The notes below the pieces were generated by a model. The model ran no database searches. It was not told where the DNA came from and saw only the letters and a program-made list of their open reading frames with translations. Of a stretch of 53,667 nucleotides of DNA, positions 22,539 to 35,270 are shown in pieces; position 1 is the first letter of the stretch; every line of letters begins with the position of its first letter. The position numbers and the translations under genes were made by a program. Source of the DNA: Thermoleophilia bacterium (GTDB lineage Bacteria; Actinomycetota; Thermoleophilia; Gaiellales; JAICJC01); contig JAICYJ010000016.1 of NCBI GenBank assembly GCA_025934255.1, forward strand, positions 1-53,667. The letters run 5' to 3'.

Positions 22539-23843
22539 CTACCCGCGGTCGCGCAGCGCCGTTTCCAGTCCCAGGAAGATCTCGCGCCCCGCTGCGAACG
22601 CCCATTCCAGGTTCCGCACCCGCATCTTCTCGTTGGGTGAGTGGATGTCGTCGTCGGATGTCGCGAAGCCGGACAGGATCGTCGGCGTGCCCCGCGACAC
22701 CAGCGCGGCCATCACCGGGATCGAGCCGCCGCTGCGCATCGCCAGCGGGCGGGTGCCGGTGGCCCGCTCGATCGCGTCGAAGCCGCTGGCGATCACGGGG
22801 TCGTGCGGCGAGACGTACGCCGGGCTACCCGCCGGCCAGGCGTCCAGCTCGATCGTCGCGTGTACCGGGCAGGCCGACCGCAGTCGCGTCTCGAGCTGCT
22901 CTTGCAGGGCCGCCGGATCCTGCCCCGGCGCCACCCGCAGCGACAGCGACGCCAGCGCCTCGGTGCCGATGCTGGTCTTGTGCATGCGGGGATCGCCGCA
23001 GCCGATCGAGTGCACCGTCAGCGACGGCCCCTCCCAGGTCCGGTGGTAGAAGTCGGCCTCGGCGCGATCGTCGGCCGGCGTGGCGCCGGCGGCCTGCATC
23101 AGCTCGGCGCCCGACGGCAGCGAGGCCCAGCCCGCGCGCTCCTCGTCGGTGACCGGCGCGATGCCCGCCGAGAAGTCCTGGTCATGGCCGGCTACGGCCG
23201 CGAGCACCGCGACCAGGTCGTGCACCGGGTTGGCGGCGGCGCCGCCATAGAGGCCGGAGTGGAGCTCCTTGCGGTTGGTGACCAGCCGCACCTGAAATCC
23301 GACCAGCCCACGCAGGGCGGTGGTCACCGCCGGCACCTCGCCGCTGGCCATCGCCCCGTCGAAGATCACCGCCGCGCCGAAGTCGTCTGAGAGCGTGGCC
23401 AGGTAGTCGATCACCGAGTGGCCGCCCACCTCCTCCTCGCCGTCGGCGATCACCCGCACGTTCACGCCCAGGCTGCCGCTCTCGGCCAGGTCGAGCGCCG
23501 CCCGCAGCAGCGCCCAGTAGTTGCCCTTGTCATCGGATGCGCCGCGGGCGTACAGCCAGCCGTCGCGCACCTGCGGGTCGAACGCAGGGGACGTCCACAG
23601 CGCCGGGTCGCCGGGCGCCTGCACGTCGTAGTGCCCGTAGGCCACCACGGTCGGCGCATCCGCGACCGAGGCCGGGATCAGCGCGTCCACCAGCGGGTTG
23701 CCGTAGCCCTCGACGATGGTGCCGCCGCCGACCATCGCCGCCACCCAGTCGGCTGCCTGCCGCAGCTCGGGCGCGTGCTGCCCGTCGCTCGAGATCGACT
23801 CGATGCGGAGCAGGTCGAACAGCTCGTCCAGCTCGAGCGGCAC
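22539..23843 (-). CDS. M20-family metallopeptidase (dipeptidase)
   Basis: A 434-residue zinc peptidase. Metal ligands are visible: His in VVAYGHYDVQAP, the bridging Asp in GASDDKGNYW, the catalytic and binding Glu pair in IADGEEEVGG, an Asp in VIFDGAM, and the C-terminal His in DDDIHSPNEKMR. The dimerisation lid domain lies in the middle (RLVTNRKELHSGLYGGAAAN). The arrangement fits cytosolic dipeptidases of the M20 CNDP/DapE-like group. The GTG start overlaps the stop of the upstream small membrane protein (TAGTG). Confidence 0.92.
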   Translation of the reverse strand: MPLELDELFDLLRIESISSDGQHAPELRQAADWVAAMVGGGTIVEGYGNPLVDALIPASVADAPTVVAYGHYDVQAPGDPALWTSPAFDPQVRDGWLYARGASDDKGNYWALLRAALDLAESGSLGVNVRVIADGEEEVGGHSVIDYLATLSDDFGAAVIFDGAMASGEVPAVTTALRGLVGFQVRLVTNRKELHSGLYGGAAANPVHDLVAVLAAVAGHDQDFSAGIAPVTDEERAGWASLPSGAELMQAAGATPADDRAEADFYHRTWEGPSLTVHSIGCGDPRMHKTSIGTEALASLSLRVAPGQDPAALQEQLETRLRSACPVHATIELDAWPAGSPAYVSPHDPVIASGFDAIERATGTRPLAMRSGGSIPVMAALVSRGTPTILSGFATSDDDIHSPNEKMRVRNLEWAFAAGREIFLGLETALRDRG

Positions 23844-24061
23844 TACTCGTGCTTGCTGGTGTGCTTACCCACCGCGATGTCGACGAGCGTCAGGATGGTC
23901 AGGATCAGCGGGATGCCGAGCGCGACCACGAAGATTCCGTCGAGCGTCCAGTCATGCCCGGCCGGCTTCTCGTTGGCAGGCGTGGTTGCGGCCCAGGTGA
24001 CGGCGGGCAGCAGCAGCGGCAGCACCAGGGCGATGAGCGGGGCGAGGTAGCGACGGCGCAA
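23843..24061 (-). CDS. Small secreted or membrane protein, TTG start
   Basis: A 72-residue protein. RRRYLAPLIALVLPLLLPA is a signal-like helix ending at a WAA cleavage-type site. A second hydrophobic helix follows (GIFVVALGIPLILTILTLVD), then a hydrophilic end VGKHTSKHE. I chose TTG at 24061 because GGAGG stands 7 nt upstream. The ATG at 24098 would add 12 unlikely residues and lies in the mfd promoter. It overlaps and precedes the M20 peptidase gene. The function is unknown. Confidence 0.6.
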   Translation of the reverse strand: MRRRYLAPLIALVLPLLLPAVTWAATTPANEKPAGHDWTLDGIFVVALGIPLILTILTLVDIAVGKHTSKHE

Positions 24062-24094
24062 CGGTGAACCTCCGGACGATGACGCCCGCCAGAC

Positions 24095-24100
24095 TACCAT
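24095..24100 (+). promoter_or_regulatory. -10 element for mfd
   Basis: TACCAT ends 11 nt before the GTG at 24112. Upstream in-frame codons (AGA CTA CCA TCA) are unlike the rest of mfd, supporting a promoter rather than coding DNA here. Confidence 0.5.
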
Positions 24101-24111
24101 CAGAGACGGCC

Positions 24112-27100
24112 GTGGATCGCACCGACCCGCTCGACCGACCACCCGAGATCGCCTCCGCGCTCGCCGGCGCGGAGCTGGCTCTGCCCTACCTGCTGGAGAG
24201 CGATGACGTCGCCTCGTTCGCGGGGATCGCGGCCGCCGGCGTGCCCCGCGCCCGCGTCTCGCCGCCGATGCTGCCGCTGCTGGCGGCGGCGCTGTGGCGA
24301 ACGCGCGAGCAGCTGGCCCCGCGCGGCCTGGTGGTGGTGGTCGACGACGACGAGGCCGCCCACGCCCTGGCCGAGTCGGCGGCGCCGTATCTGCCGGGAG
24401 CAGCGGTCGCCTACCTGCCGTCGCGCGGCGCCGCATACGGCAGCGGCCTCGAGCCGGCCGCGCACCTGGTGGGCGAGCGGTCGCGGGCGCTGGACGTGCT
24501 GGCCCAGGGTGGGCTGGTGGCGGTCTCGGCCGACGCGCTGGTGGAGCGGATCGCGCCGGTCGAGCGGCGGCCGGCGCTGGTGGAGCTCGACCTCGGCGCC
24601 GAGCCCGGCTTCGACGCGGTCGTCGAGCTGCTGGCCGCGGCCGGGTACGAGCGCGTCGACACGGTCGAGGAGCGTGGCAGCTTCTCCGTGCGGGGAGGGA
24701 TCATCGACGTGTTCCCCACGACGGGCCGCGAGCCGATCCGGGCGGAGTTCTTCGGCGACGAGATCGAGCGCCTGTCGGCCTTCTCCGCCTTCACCCAGCG
24801 CTCCCTGCACGAGCTCGACCGCGCCGTCGTGTATCCCGCGGCCGAGCCCGGCGACCTGGAGCAGGAATGGGGCGCCGAGGAGGACGAGCCGGTGATCGCG
24901 GCCGGGCTGGTGGCGCTGGCGCCGGAGCTGGAGCGGCTCGCCCAGGTGCTGGTCTGGAACCCGGAGCAGGTCGTGGAGGCCGCCCGCGAGCACAGCGAGG
25001 AGGCCGCCGATCGGCTGCGCGACCCGCAGCTGCGGGCGCGCGGCTACGTGCGGCCGCAGGAGGTGGAGGCGCTGGTCGAGCGCAGCGGCGCGCTCGAGGA
25101 GCTGCCGCTGGGCCAGACGATCTCGTTCGAGGCGCAGCCGCCGGCCCTGGCCTCGTTCGGCATCGCCGAGGCCGAGAACGAGCTGCGCGCGCTGGTGCGG
25201 GCCGGCTACCGCGTGCTGGTCTGCTTCCCGCACGTGGGCGAGGCCGAGCGCACCCGGCTGGCCCTGACCCGGATCGACGTGGAGACACCCCAGCCCGGCA
25301 CGACCGGGCCGGACGAGGCCGGGGTGGCGTTCTGCCAGGCGACGATCCGGGGCGGGGTCGTGATCCCATGGCTGCGGCTGGCGGTGCTGCCGTCCAGCCA
25401 GCTGTTCCGCCGCCGTGCCACCCGCCGTGCGATCGGGCTGGGCCGCGCCCTGGCCGCGTTCGGCGACCTGCGTGCGGGCGACTACGTGGTGCACGACGAC
25501 CATGGCGTGGGGCGGTTCGTCCGCTTCGACACGCGCGAGGTGGGCGGCGTCGTGCGCGACTACCTGTACCTGGAGTTCCGCGGCGACGACCGTCTCTACG
25601 TGCCCCACGAGCAGCTGGGCAAGGTCAGCCGCTACATCGGATCGGACGGCTCCGCTCCCACGCTGGCCAAGCTGGGAGGCAAGGCCTGGAACACGCTCAA
25701 GGCGCGGGCGCGCAACGCGGTGCGGGAGCTGGCCGGCGAGCTGCTGGCGCTGTATGCGCGGCGCCAGGCGACCAGCCGGCCGCCGTTCCCCGGTGACGAC
25801 GAGTGGACGGCGCGGCTGGAGGAGGCGTTCCCCTACCAGGAGACCGATGACCAGCAGCGCGCCATCGACGCCGTCACCGAGGACATGGAGGGCGAGCAGC
25901 CGATGGACCGGCTGGTCTGCGGGGACGTCGGCTTCGGCAAGACCGAGGTGGCCGTGCGGGCCGCGATGAAGTGCGTGTCGGGCGGCCGCCAGGTGATGGT
26001 GCTGGTGCCAACGACGGTGCTCGCACAGCAGCACGGCGCCACCTTCCGGGATCGCTTCCGCGACTTCCCGGTCGAGGTCGAGACGGTCTCGCGGTTCCGG
26101 TCCCCGGCCGAGGTGAAGCAGGTGCTGGCCCGGTTCCGGGAGGGCAAGGTGGACGTCCTGATCGGCACCCATCGCGTGCTCTCGCGCGACGTGGTGCCGG
26201 GCAACCTGGGGCTGGTGGTGGTGGACGAGGAGCAGCGCTTCGGCGTCGCCCAGAAGGAGCTGCTGCGGCAGATGCGGCTGGAGGTGGACGTGCTGGCCAT
26301 GTCGGCCACGCCGATCCCGCGCACGCTGCACATGTCGCTGTCGGGCCTGCGCGACATCTCGGTGATCACGACGCCGCCGCGCGGCAGGCGCCCGATCAAG
26401 ACCCACGTCGGCGAGTTCGACGAGGAGCTGATCGCCGCCGCCCTGCGCCGCGAGCACGCGCGCGAGGGCCAGTCCTTCTACCTGCACAACCGGGTCGAGA
26501 CGATCGACGAGGCGGCCGCGCGGGTGCGCTCGTGGGTGCCGGAGCTGCGGGTCGGCGTCGCCCACGGGCAGATGCCGGAGCGGCAGCTGGAGGAGGTGAT
26601 GCTGGCCTTCCTGCGCGGCGATCACGACGTGCTGGTGTCGACCACGATCATCGAGTCGGGGCTGGACATCCCCCAGGCCAACACGCTGGTGGTGGAGCGC
26701 GCTGACACGCTCGGCCTGTCCCAGCTCTACCAGATCCGCGGGCGCGTCGGCCGCAGCGACGTGACGGCGCACTCCTACCTGTTCTACCCCGACCGGCGCG
26801 AGCTCAGCGAGGAGGCCCGGCACCGGCTGTCGACGCTGGCCGACTACACCGAGCTCGGCTCCGGCTACCGGATCGCGATGCGCGACCTGGAGCTGCGCGG
26901 CGCCGGGAACCTGCTCGGCGACGAGCAGTCGGGGCACGTGGCCGCGGTCGGCTTCGAGCTGTACTGCGAGCTGCTGGCCGAGGCAGTGGCCGAGCTGCAG
27001 GGGGCGACCGGCCCGCCGCCGCGGCCGGTGCGCGTGGACGCGCAGGTGGACGCCTACGTGCCGGCCAGCTACGTGTCGCTGGAGGCGGTCAAGATCGATC

Positions 27101-27480
27101 TGCACCGGCGGCTGGCGCTGGCGGGAAGCGTCTCCGACCTGCGCGAGCTGCGCGCCGAGGTGGCCGACCGGTTCGGCCCGCTGCCCGATCCCGTCGAGAA
27201 CCTGTTCGGCATCCACGAGGCGCGGATGCTGGCCGGCGAGCTGGGTGCGGAGGTGGTCGTCGTGCGCGGCGCGAAGCTGACGGTGTCGCCCTTGCGGATG
27301 GACTCGGCGCAGGTGCGCGAGATGAAGCAGCGGGTGCCGCAGGCCATCTACAGCGTGGCCGCCCGAGAGGTCTCCAGCAAGCTCGAGCTCCAACCGAATT
27401 CCAACGGCAGACCCAATATGCGGGAGGGATTGGAGGTGCTCGCTGCTATAATCGAATCGCGCCGCCAGACAGCGGCGTAA
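24112..27480 (+). CDS. mfd: Transcription-repair coupling factor
   Basis: Mfd removes stalled RNA polymerase and recruits UvrA. The 1122-residue protein has the UvrB-like N-terminal module (VRGGIIDVFPTTGREPIR), the CarD-like RNA-polymerase interaction domain (VHDDHGVGRFVRFDTREVGG near residue 465) and the RecG-like translocase. The translocase shows Walker A GDVGFGKTEVA (Lys610), VVDEEQRFGV, MSATPIPRTLHMSL and QIRGRVGRSDV, followed by a TRCF C-terminal domain. I chose GTG 24112. Starts at 24064 and 24079 would translate the promoter with rare codons. The last 30 codons also have unusual composition because a promoter for the next gene lies there. Confidence 0.95.
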   Translation: MDRTDPLDRPPEIASALAGAELALPYLLESDDVASFAGIAAAGVPRARVSPPMLPLLAAALWRTREQLAPRGLVVVVDDDEAAHALAESAAPYLPGAAVAYLPSRGAAYGSGLEPAAHLVGERSRALDVLAQGGLVAVSADALVERIAPVERRPALVELDLGAEPGFDAVVELLAAAGYERVDTVEERGSFSVRGGIIDVFPTTGREPIRAEFFGDEIERLSAFSAFTQRSLHELDRAVVYPAAEPGDLEQEWGAEEDEPVIAAGLVALAPELERLAQVLVWNPEQVVEAAREHSEEAADRLRDPQLRARGYVRPQEVEALVERSGALEELPLGQTISFEAQPPALASFGIAEAENELRALVRAGYRVLVCFPHVGEAERTRLALTRIDVETPQPGTTGPDEAGVAFCQATIRGGVVIPWLRLAVLPSSQLFRRRATRRAIGLGRALAAFGDLRAGDYVVHDDHGVGRFVRFDTREVGGVVRDYLYLEFRGDDRLYVPHEQLGKVSRYIGSDGSAPTLAKLGGKAWNTLKARARNAVRELAGELLALYARRQATSRPPFPGDDEWTARLEEAFPYQETDDQQRAIDAVTEDMEGEQPMDRLVCGDVGFGKTEVAVRAAMKCVSGGRQVMVLVPTTVLAQQHGATFRDRFRDFPVEVETVSRFRSPAEVKQVLARFREGKVDVLIGTHRVLSRDVVPGNLGLVVVDEEQRFGVAQKELLRQMRLEVDVLAMSATPIPRTLHMSLSGLRDISVITTPPRGRRPIKTHVGEFDEELIAAALRREHAREGQSFYLHNRVETIDEAAARVRSWVPELRVGVAHGQMPERQLEEVMLAFLRGDHDVLVSTTIIESGLDIPQANTLVVERADTLGLSQLYQIRGRVGRSDVTAHSYLFYPDRRELSEEARHRLSTLADYTELGSGYRIAMRDLELRGAGNLLGDEQSGHVAAVGFELYCELLAEAVAELQGATGPPPRPVRVDAQVDAYVPASYVSLEAVKIDLHRRLALAGSVSDLRELRAEVADRFGPLPDPVENLFGIHEARMLAGELGAEVVVVRGAKLTVSPLRMDSAQVREMKQRVPQAIYSVAAREVSSKLELQPNSNGRPNMREGLEVLAAIIESRRQTAA
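27447..27452 (+). promoter_or_regulatory. -10 element inside the 3' end of mfd
   Basis: TATAAT, a perfect -10 hexamer, 37 nt before the ATG of the lipoprotein gene at 27490. The surrounding mfd codons are AT-richer than the rest. No convincing -35 element is seen at standard spacing. Confidence 0.5.
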
Positions 27481-27489
27481 CGTGTTTTT

Positions 27490-28560
27490 ATGAGTCGTTT
27501 CCGGATAATTCTCCCCCTTGTACTGCTCACCGCGGTCACGGTTTCTGCGGCCTGTGGCGGTGGCAGCAGCAGTAGCTCGAGCGCCTCGCTGGAGAGCGGC
27601 GACGTCGCCGTGGTCGGCGATACGCACATCACCCAGAAGCAGCTCGACCAGCTGGTCGCCTTCCAGGTGCACTCGGCCCAGATCGCCAAGCAGAAGATCC
27701 CCGCGGCCGGTACCGCCAGCTACAAGACGGAGGTCGTCGACCCGATCCTGCAGCGGATGATCACGAACGCGCAGGTCGAGAACATCGCCAAGGAGCTGGG
27801 CGTCACGGTGTCCGACAGCGAGGTCAACGCCGGGCTGCAGAAGGCGATCCAGGCCCAGTTCGGGACGGACACCGCCAAGTACCAGGCCTACCTCAAGAAG
27901 TACGCGATCACCGAGGACTACCTGAAGCAGCAGCTGATCCGGCCCCAGCTCCTGCAGACGAAGATCATCGCCAAGCTGAAGTCGCAGTACAAGGTCACCG
28001 ACGCCCAGGCGCAGGCCTTCTACAACGCCCACAAGTCGCAGTACGTCACCGCCGACACCCGCAAGGTGCACTACATCCTGACCAAGAACCAGGCCGATGC
28101 GAACGCCGCGCGCAAGGCGCTGATCCAGGGCTCGAGCTTCCCGGCCGAGGTCAAGAAATACTCGCTGGACGCAGCCAGCAACCCCAGCGGCGCGCTGACC
28201 GCGACGCAGGGCCAGGTCGAGACCAACTTCGCGAACGCCGTGTTCGCCGGGCTGGTGACGGGCGGCATCAGCCCGCCGGTCGAGGTCGACTCCTCCTACG
28301 CCGCATCGAACCTGGCCGGCAAGTGCAAGCCCAACTGCTACTTCGTGATCCGCGCCGACGGCGACACCGTCAAGGGCAGCCAGCAGAGCTACGACGCCGC
28401 GAAGGCCCAGATCCTGTCGCAGCTCGAGCAGTCGCAGGAGACGCCGAAGCTTCAGAAGAAGATCCAGTCGCTGCTGGCCGCGCAGAAGAAGCTGACCACG
28501 TACGCACCCGCGTACAAGCCGGCACCGACCGCTTCCACCTCCGGCGGTACGTCGCCCTAG
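27490..28560 (+). CDS. SurA/PrsA-like lipoprotein foldase (peptidylprolyl isomerase)
   Basis: A 356-residue lipoprotein. The signal peptide FRIILPLVLLTAVTVSAAC ends in a lipobox, followed by a Gly/Ser linker. Residues about 35-190 form a SurA-type chaperone N-domain (VVGDTHITQKQLDQLVAFQV, then helical segments rich in Gln and Lys). Residues about 190-310 look like a parvulin PPIase domain (TADTRKVHYILTKNQADA, FPAEVKKYSLDAASNPSG), with an inserted pair of Cys in GKCKPNCYFVI. It would assist folding of exported proteins on the outer face of the membrane. It has its own promoter within mfd and is followed closely by mazG. Confidence 0.85.
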   Translation: MSRFRIILPLVLLTAVTVSAACGGGSSSSSSASLESGDVAVVGDTHITQKQLDQLVAFQVHSAQIAKQKIPAAGTASYKTEVVDPILQRMITNAQVENIAKELGVTVSDSEVNAGLQKAIQAQFGTDTAKYQAYLKKYAITEDYLKQQLIRPQLLQTKIIAKLKSQYKVTDAQAQAFYNAHKSQYVTADTRKVHYILTKNQADANAARKALIQGSSFPAEVKKYSLDAASNPSGALTATQGQVETNFANAVFAGLVTGGISPPVEVDSSYAASNLAGKCKPNCYFVIRADGDTVKGSQQSYDAAKAQILSQLEQSQETPKLQKKIQSLLAAQKKLTTYAPAYKPAPTASTSGGTSP

Positions 28561-28564
28561 CGGG

Positions 28565-29615
28565 GTGGGCCGGCTGCAGCTCCTCGTTGCGCTTGGCCCT
28601 GGTGACCCAGAACTGATCCCTCTTGCGTCCTTCCGGGCGCTGGAGACGGCCGGGCCGGTGCGCGTCGAGCCGGACGAGCCGCTGGCCGGGTGGCTGGGCC
28701 GGCAGGGGCTGGCGCTGGCGGCCGATGCGCCCGTGGCGGCGGCTTCGGGGGATCGGTTCGTGCGCCTGCAGGCGGCGGCGCCGGCCGTGCCGACCGTGCC
28801 CGAGGGCGACGCGCTGGCGGCGCTGATGGCCGGCGACGCCATGATCGCGCTGATGCGCCTGACCGCGAGGCTGCGCCGCGACTGCCCCTGGGACCGGGAG
28901 CAGACGACGCTCACGATCGTGCCCCACACGCTGGAGGAGGCCTACGAGGTGGCCGAGGCCGCGCAGCTGGGCGACCCGGAGAAGCTGCTGGACGAGCTCG
29001 GCGACCTGCTGTTCCAGACCGCCTTCCTGGCGCTGCTGCTCGCCGAGCAGGACGAGGGCGACTGGGCGGCCACGGCGCGGGCGATCACGGCCAAGCTGAT
29101 CCGCCGCCATCCGCACGTGTTCGGCGAGACGGTGGCCGACACGCCCGGCCAGGTGCGCCGCAACTGGGAGCAGATCAAGAGCGACCAGGAGGGCCGCAGC
29201 GGCATCTTCCACGACGTTCCAACGGTGCTGCCGGCGCTGCTGCACGCGCGCAAGGTGCAGCGCCGCGCGTCCGCGGTCGGGTTCGACTGGCACGCCTGGG
29301 ACGGCGCCTGGGGAGATCTGGCCGAAGAGCTGGGGGAGCTGCGCGGCGCGCTCGACGCGGCCGGGCCGCAGCGGGCCGAGCACGAGCCGGACGCGCACGT
29401 GGTGCACGAGCTGGGCGATCTGCTGTTCGCCGGCGTCAATGTCGCCCGCCTGGCCGGTGTCGATCCGGAGCTGGCGCTGCGGGCCGCGTCGGGGCGCTTT
29501 CGCGAGCGGGTGGAGCGGGCCGAGCAGCTGGCGCTGGCCGACGGCCTCGAGTTCGCCGCACTCAGCCTGGACGACCAGGACGCCTGGTACCGCCTGGCCA
29601 AGCAGGATCTGGCGC

Positions 29616-29623
<8 letters not shown>
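28565..29623 (+). CDS. mazG: MazG nucleoside triphosphate pyrophosphohydrolase with remnant methylase N-terminus
   Basis: A 352-residue protein that hydrolyses non-canonical NTPs to NMPs. Two all-alpha MazG domains are seen. The first (about residues 90-200) has CPWDREQT, HTLEEAYEVAEA and LDELGDLLFQ, the EExxE/ExxD metal site. The second (about 240-330) has LAEELGELRGAL and HELGDLLFAGVN. Residues 1-45 (LLVALGPGDPELIPLASFRAL) resemble the start of a tetrapyrrole methylase, as in YabN-type fusions, but the rest of that domain is missing. GTG start 4 nt after the foldase stop. Its end overlaps the kinase gene by 8 bp. Confidence 0.9.
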
Positions 29624-33867
<4,244 letters not shown>

Positions 33868-33899
33868 GGATCCGGCGCCCGGGGTCGAAGCAGGGGCGG

Positions 33900-34223
33900 A
33901 TGGGGCCGGTAATTCCGCAGGGCCGCGATCGCAGCCCGTTCACGTTTCGCAGGGTCGCGGCGGCGTCGGTGCTGCTGCTGATGGCGGCCCTGTACGTGAG
34001 CCCGGTGCAGAAGTACCTGCGATCGGACGAGCGGCTGCAGCGCTCACAGACGCAGGTGGTGATGCTGCAGCACGAGCACGACCGGTTGCAGTCGGAGGCG
34101 GCGGCGTTGCTGACGAAGGCGCGGATCGTCGAGCTGGCACGCGCCTGCGGCTGGATCTACCCCGGCGAGCATCCGCTCGTGATCCGCGACATCCCGGCCT
34201 CCGCGGCCACCCAGTGCGGCTGA
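33900..34223 (+). CDS. FtsB/DivIC-family septum formation initiator
   Basis: A 107-residue bitopic protein: a cytoplasmic N-terminus (PQGRDRSPFTFRR), one membrane helix (VAAASVLLLMAALYVSPV), then a heptad-like coiled coil (QRSQTQVVMLQHEHDRLQSE) and the family end LARACGWIYPGEHPLVIRD. FtsB/DivIC joins the divisome subcomplex with FtsL and FtsQ. The order eno - DivIC-like - DUF501 is typical of actinobacteria. The ATG at 33900 has a weak AGGGGCGG upstream. Confidence 0.85.
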   Translation: MGPVIPQGRDRSPFTFRRVAAASVLLLMAALYVSPVQKYLRSDERLQRSQTQVVMLQHEHDRLQSEAAALLTKARIVELARACGWIYPGEHPLVIRDIPASAATQCG

Positions 34224-34464
34224 TCGGCCTGTCACAGCTTTGCAACGACGTGCAAGGACTCTGCGGCGAAGCCGTGTCGTGGGCGTGAGCGGCCTCTGAG
34301 CCCCGTCGGGCGCCGAATCCGCTGTTCCCCACAGATCGTGGTCACGGCGTCCGTGACACCTGTTAGGGATCTGTGGCGAAGCGTCAACGGAGGCCGAGTC
34401 GGCCTCTGAGGCCTCGTCGGAGTGTCCCAGGCGCGCCGTTTCGCGGCGCGGCTAGGCTGAGAGG
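34224..34464 (+). other. Intergenic region with nested stem-loop and 110-bp repeated motif
   Basis: No gene. Two degenerate copies (34231-34340 and 34341-34450) share GTCAC, CTGnGGCGAAGC and CGGCCTCTGAG at an exact 110-bp period. A nested structure is present: CCACAGATC (34329-34337) pairs with GATCTGTGG (34368-34376) and encloses the perfect 7-bp hairpin GTCACGG-CGT-CCGTGAC. Further on, GAGGCC (34390), GGCCTC (34401) and GAGGCC (34408) can form two mutually exclusive hairpins. The right end holds the -10 of the next gene. Confidence 0.55.
34453..34458 (+). promoter_or_regulatory. -10 element for the DUF501 gene
   Basis: TAGGCT ends 6 nt before the GTG at 34465, consistent with leaderless transcription. 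Confidence 0.45.
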
Positions 34465-34950
34465 GTGGACGACGAAACGGTGATCGAGCGACAGCTGGGC
34501 CGGCCGGCGCGAGGGGTGGCGGGCGTGGCGGCGCGCTGCCCCTACGGCGCGCCGGCGGTTGTCGAGCAGGACTCCTACCTGCCCGGCGGCGAGCCGTTTC
34601 CGACCACCTACTACCTGACCTGCCCGCACGCTGTGGCGGCCGTCTCCGCGCTCGAGCACGCCGGCGGCGTCGAGCGCTACCAGCGCCTGGCCGACGAGGA
34701 CGCCGCTTTCGCCCGCTCCTATCGCGACGGCGCCGAGCGCCAGCGCAGCCTGCGGCGGCCCGCCCCCGTCATGCTCGACGGCGGCGCGTCGCTCGCACTC
34801 GGCATCGGCGGCACCGCCCGCGACGGCGCCGTCAAGTGCCTGCACGCTCACGCCGCCTTCGCCCTGGCCGAGCCCGGCTACCTGCTGGGCGACGCGGTGC
34901 TGGCCGAGGCCGCGCCCGTGTTCCCCGCCGGCGGGTGCTGCAGCGCGTGA
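34465..34950 (+). CDS. DUF501-family protein
   Basis: A 161-residue cytoplasmic protein of the DUF501 family, which is common in actinobacteria next to ftsB-like and eno genes. Family features are ERQLGRPARGVAGVAARCPYG, PTTYYLTCPHAVAAVSALE, VERYQRLADEDAAFARSY and GIGGTARDGAVKCLHAHAAF. Conserved Cys and His residues (CPYG, CPH, KCLHAH) suggest a metal site, which is inference. No biochemical function is established to my knowledge. GTG start; its stop overlaps the next GTG. Confidence 0.88.
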   Translation: MDDETVIERQLGRPARGVAGVAARCPYGAPAVVEQDSYLPGGEPFPTTYYLTCPHAVAAVSALEHAGGVERYQRLADEDAAFARSYRDGAERQRSLRRPAPVMLDGGASLALGIGGTARDGAVKCLHAHAAFALAEPGYLLGDAVLAEAAPVFPAGGCCSA

Positions 34951-35264
34951 ACGCTTCCGTCGACCTGGCGCTGATGGAGTGGGAGCAGGGCCGCCGCAAG
35001 CTCGAGCACCTGGACGCGCCGCCCAAGCGCGAGGCTGTCTACCGCGAGGTGGTCGACGAGATCGTGGCCGAGCTGACCCGCCGGGTCGGCCAGACCTTCA
35101 CCCTCGAGGACCTCGCCCGCGAGTACGCAACCAGTGCCGCATGGACGCGCCTGGTGGCTCACCGCACCACCGACAACGTGTGGGCGCACGACCTCACGAT
35201 CGTCGCCGACGCCGCCTTCGCCCGCTTCGCGCGCGGCGCGCAGGACTACCGCGACCGCGACTGA
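34947..35264 (+). CDS. Small helical protein of unknown function
   Basis: A 105-residue, acidic, mostly helical protein: LALMEWEQGRRKLEHL, then EAVYREVVDEIVAELTRRVG, TFTLEDLAREYATSAAWTR and a C-terminus ending QDYRDRD. No catalytic motif is seen. It overlaps the DUF501 gene by GTGA, so the two proteins are made together and may act together. Codon use matches its neighbours. The ppx gene often found at this place in actinobacteria is not here. Confidence 0.7.
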   Translation: MNASVDLALMEWEQGRRKLEHLDAPPKREAVYREVVDEIVAELTRRVGQTFTLEDLAREYATSAAWTRLVAHRTTDNVWAHDLTIVADAAFARFARGAQDYRDRD

Positions 35265-35270
35265 GCTTGG

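Noticed and set aside
24100..28929. A 1609-codon open frame on the minus strand
   Set aside because: It is antisense to mfd, the foldase and mazG, has low-complexity His/Arg/Gln-rich translation and no domain. Long antisense frames are common in very GC-rich DNA.
34325..34333. DnaA-box-like TTCCCCACA
   Set aside because: It differs from the consensus at two positions, is single, and lies within a stem-loop; no origin features are nearby.
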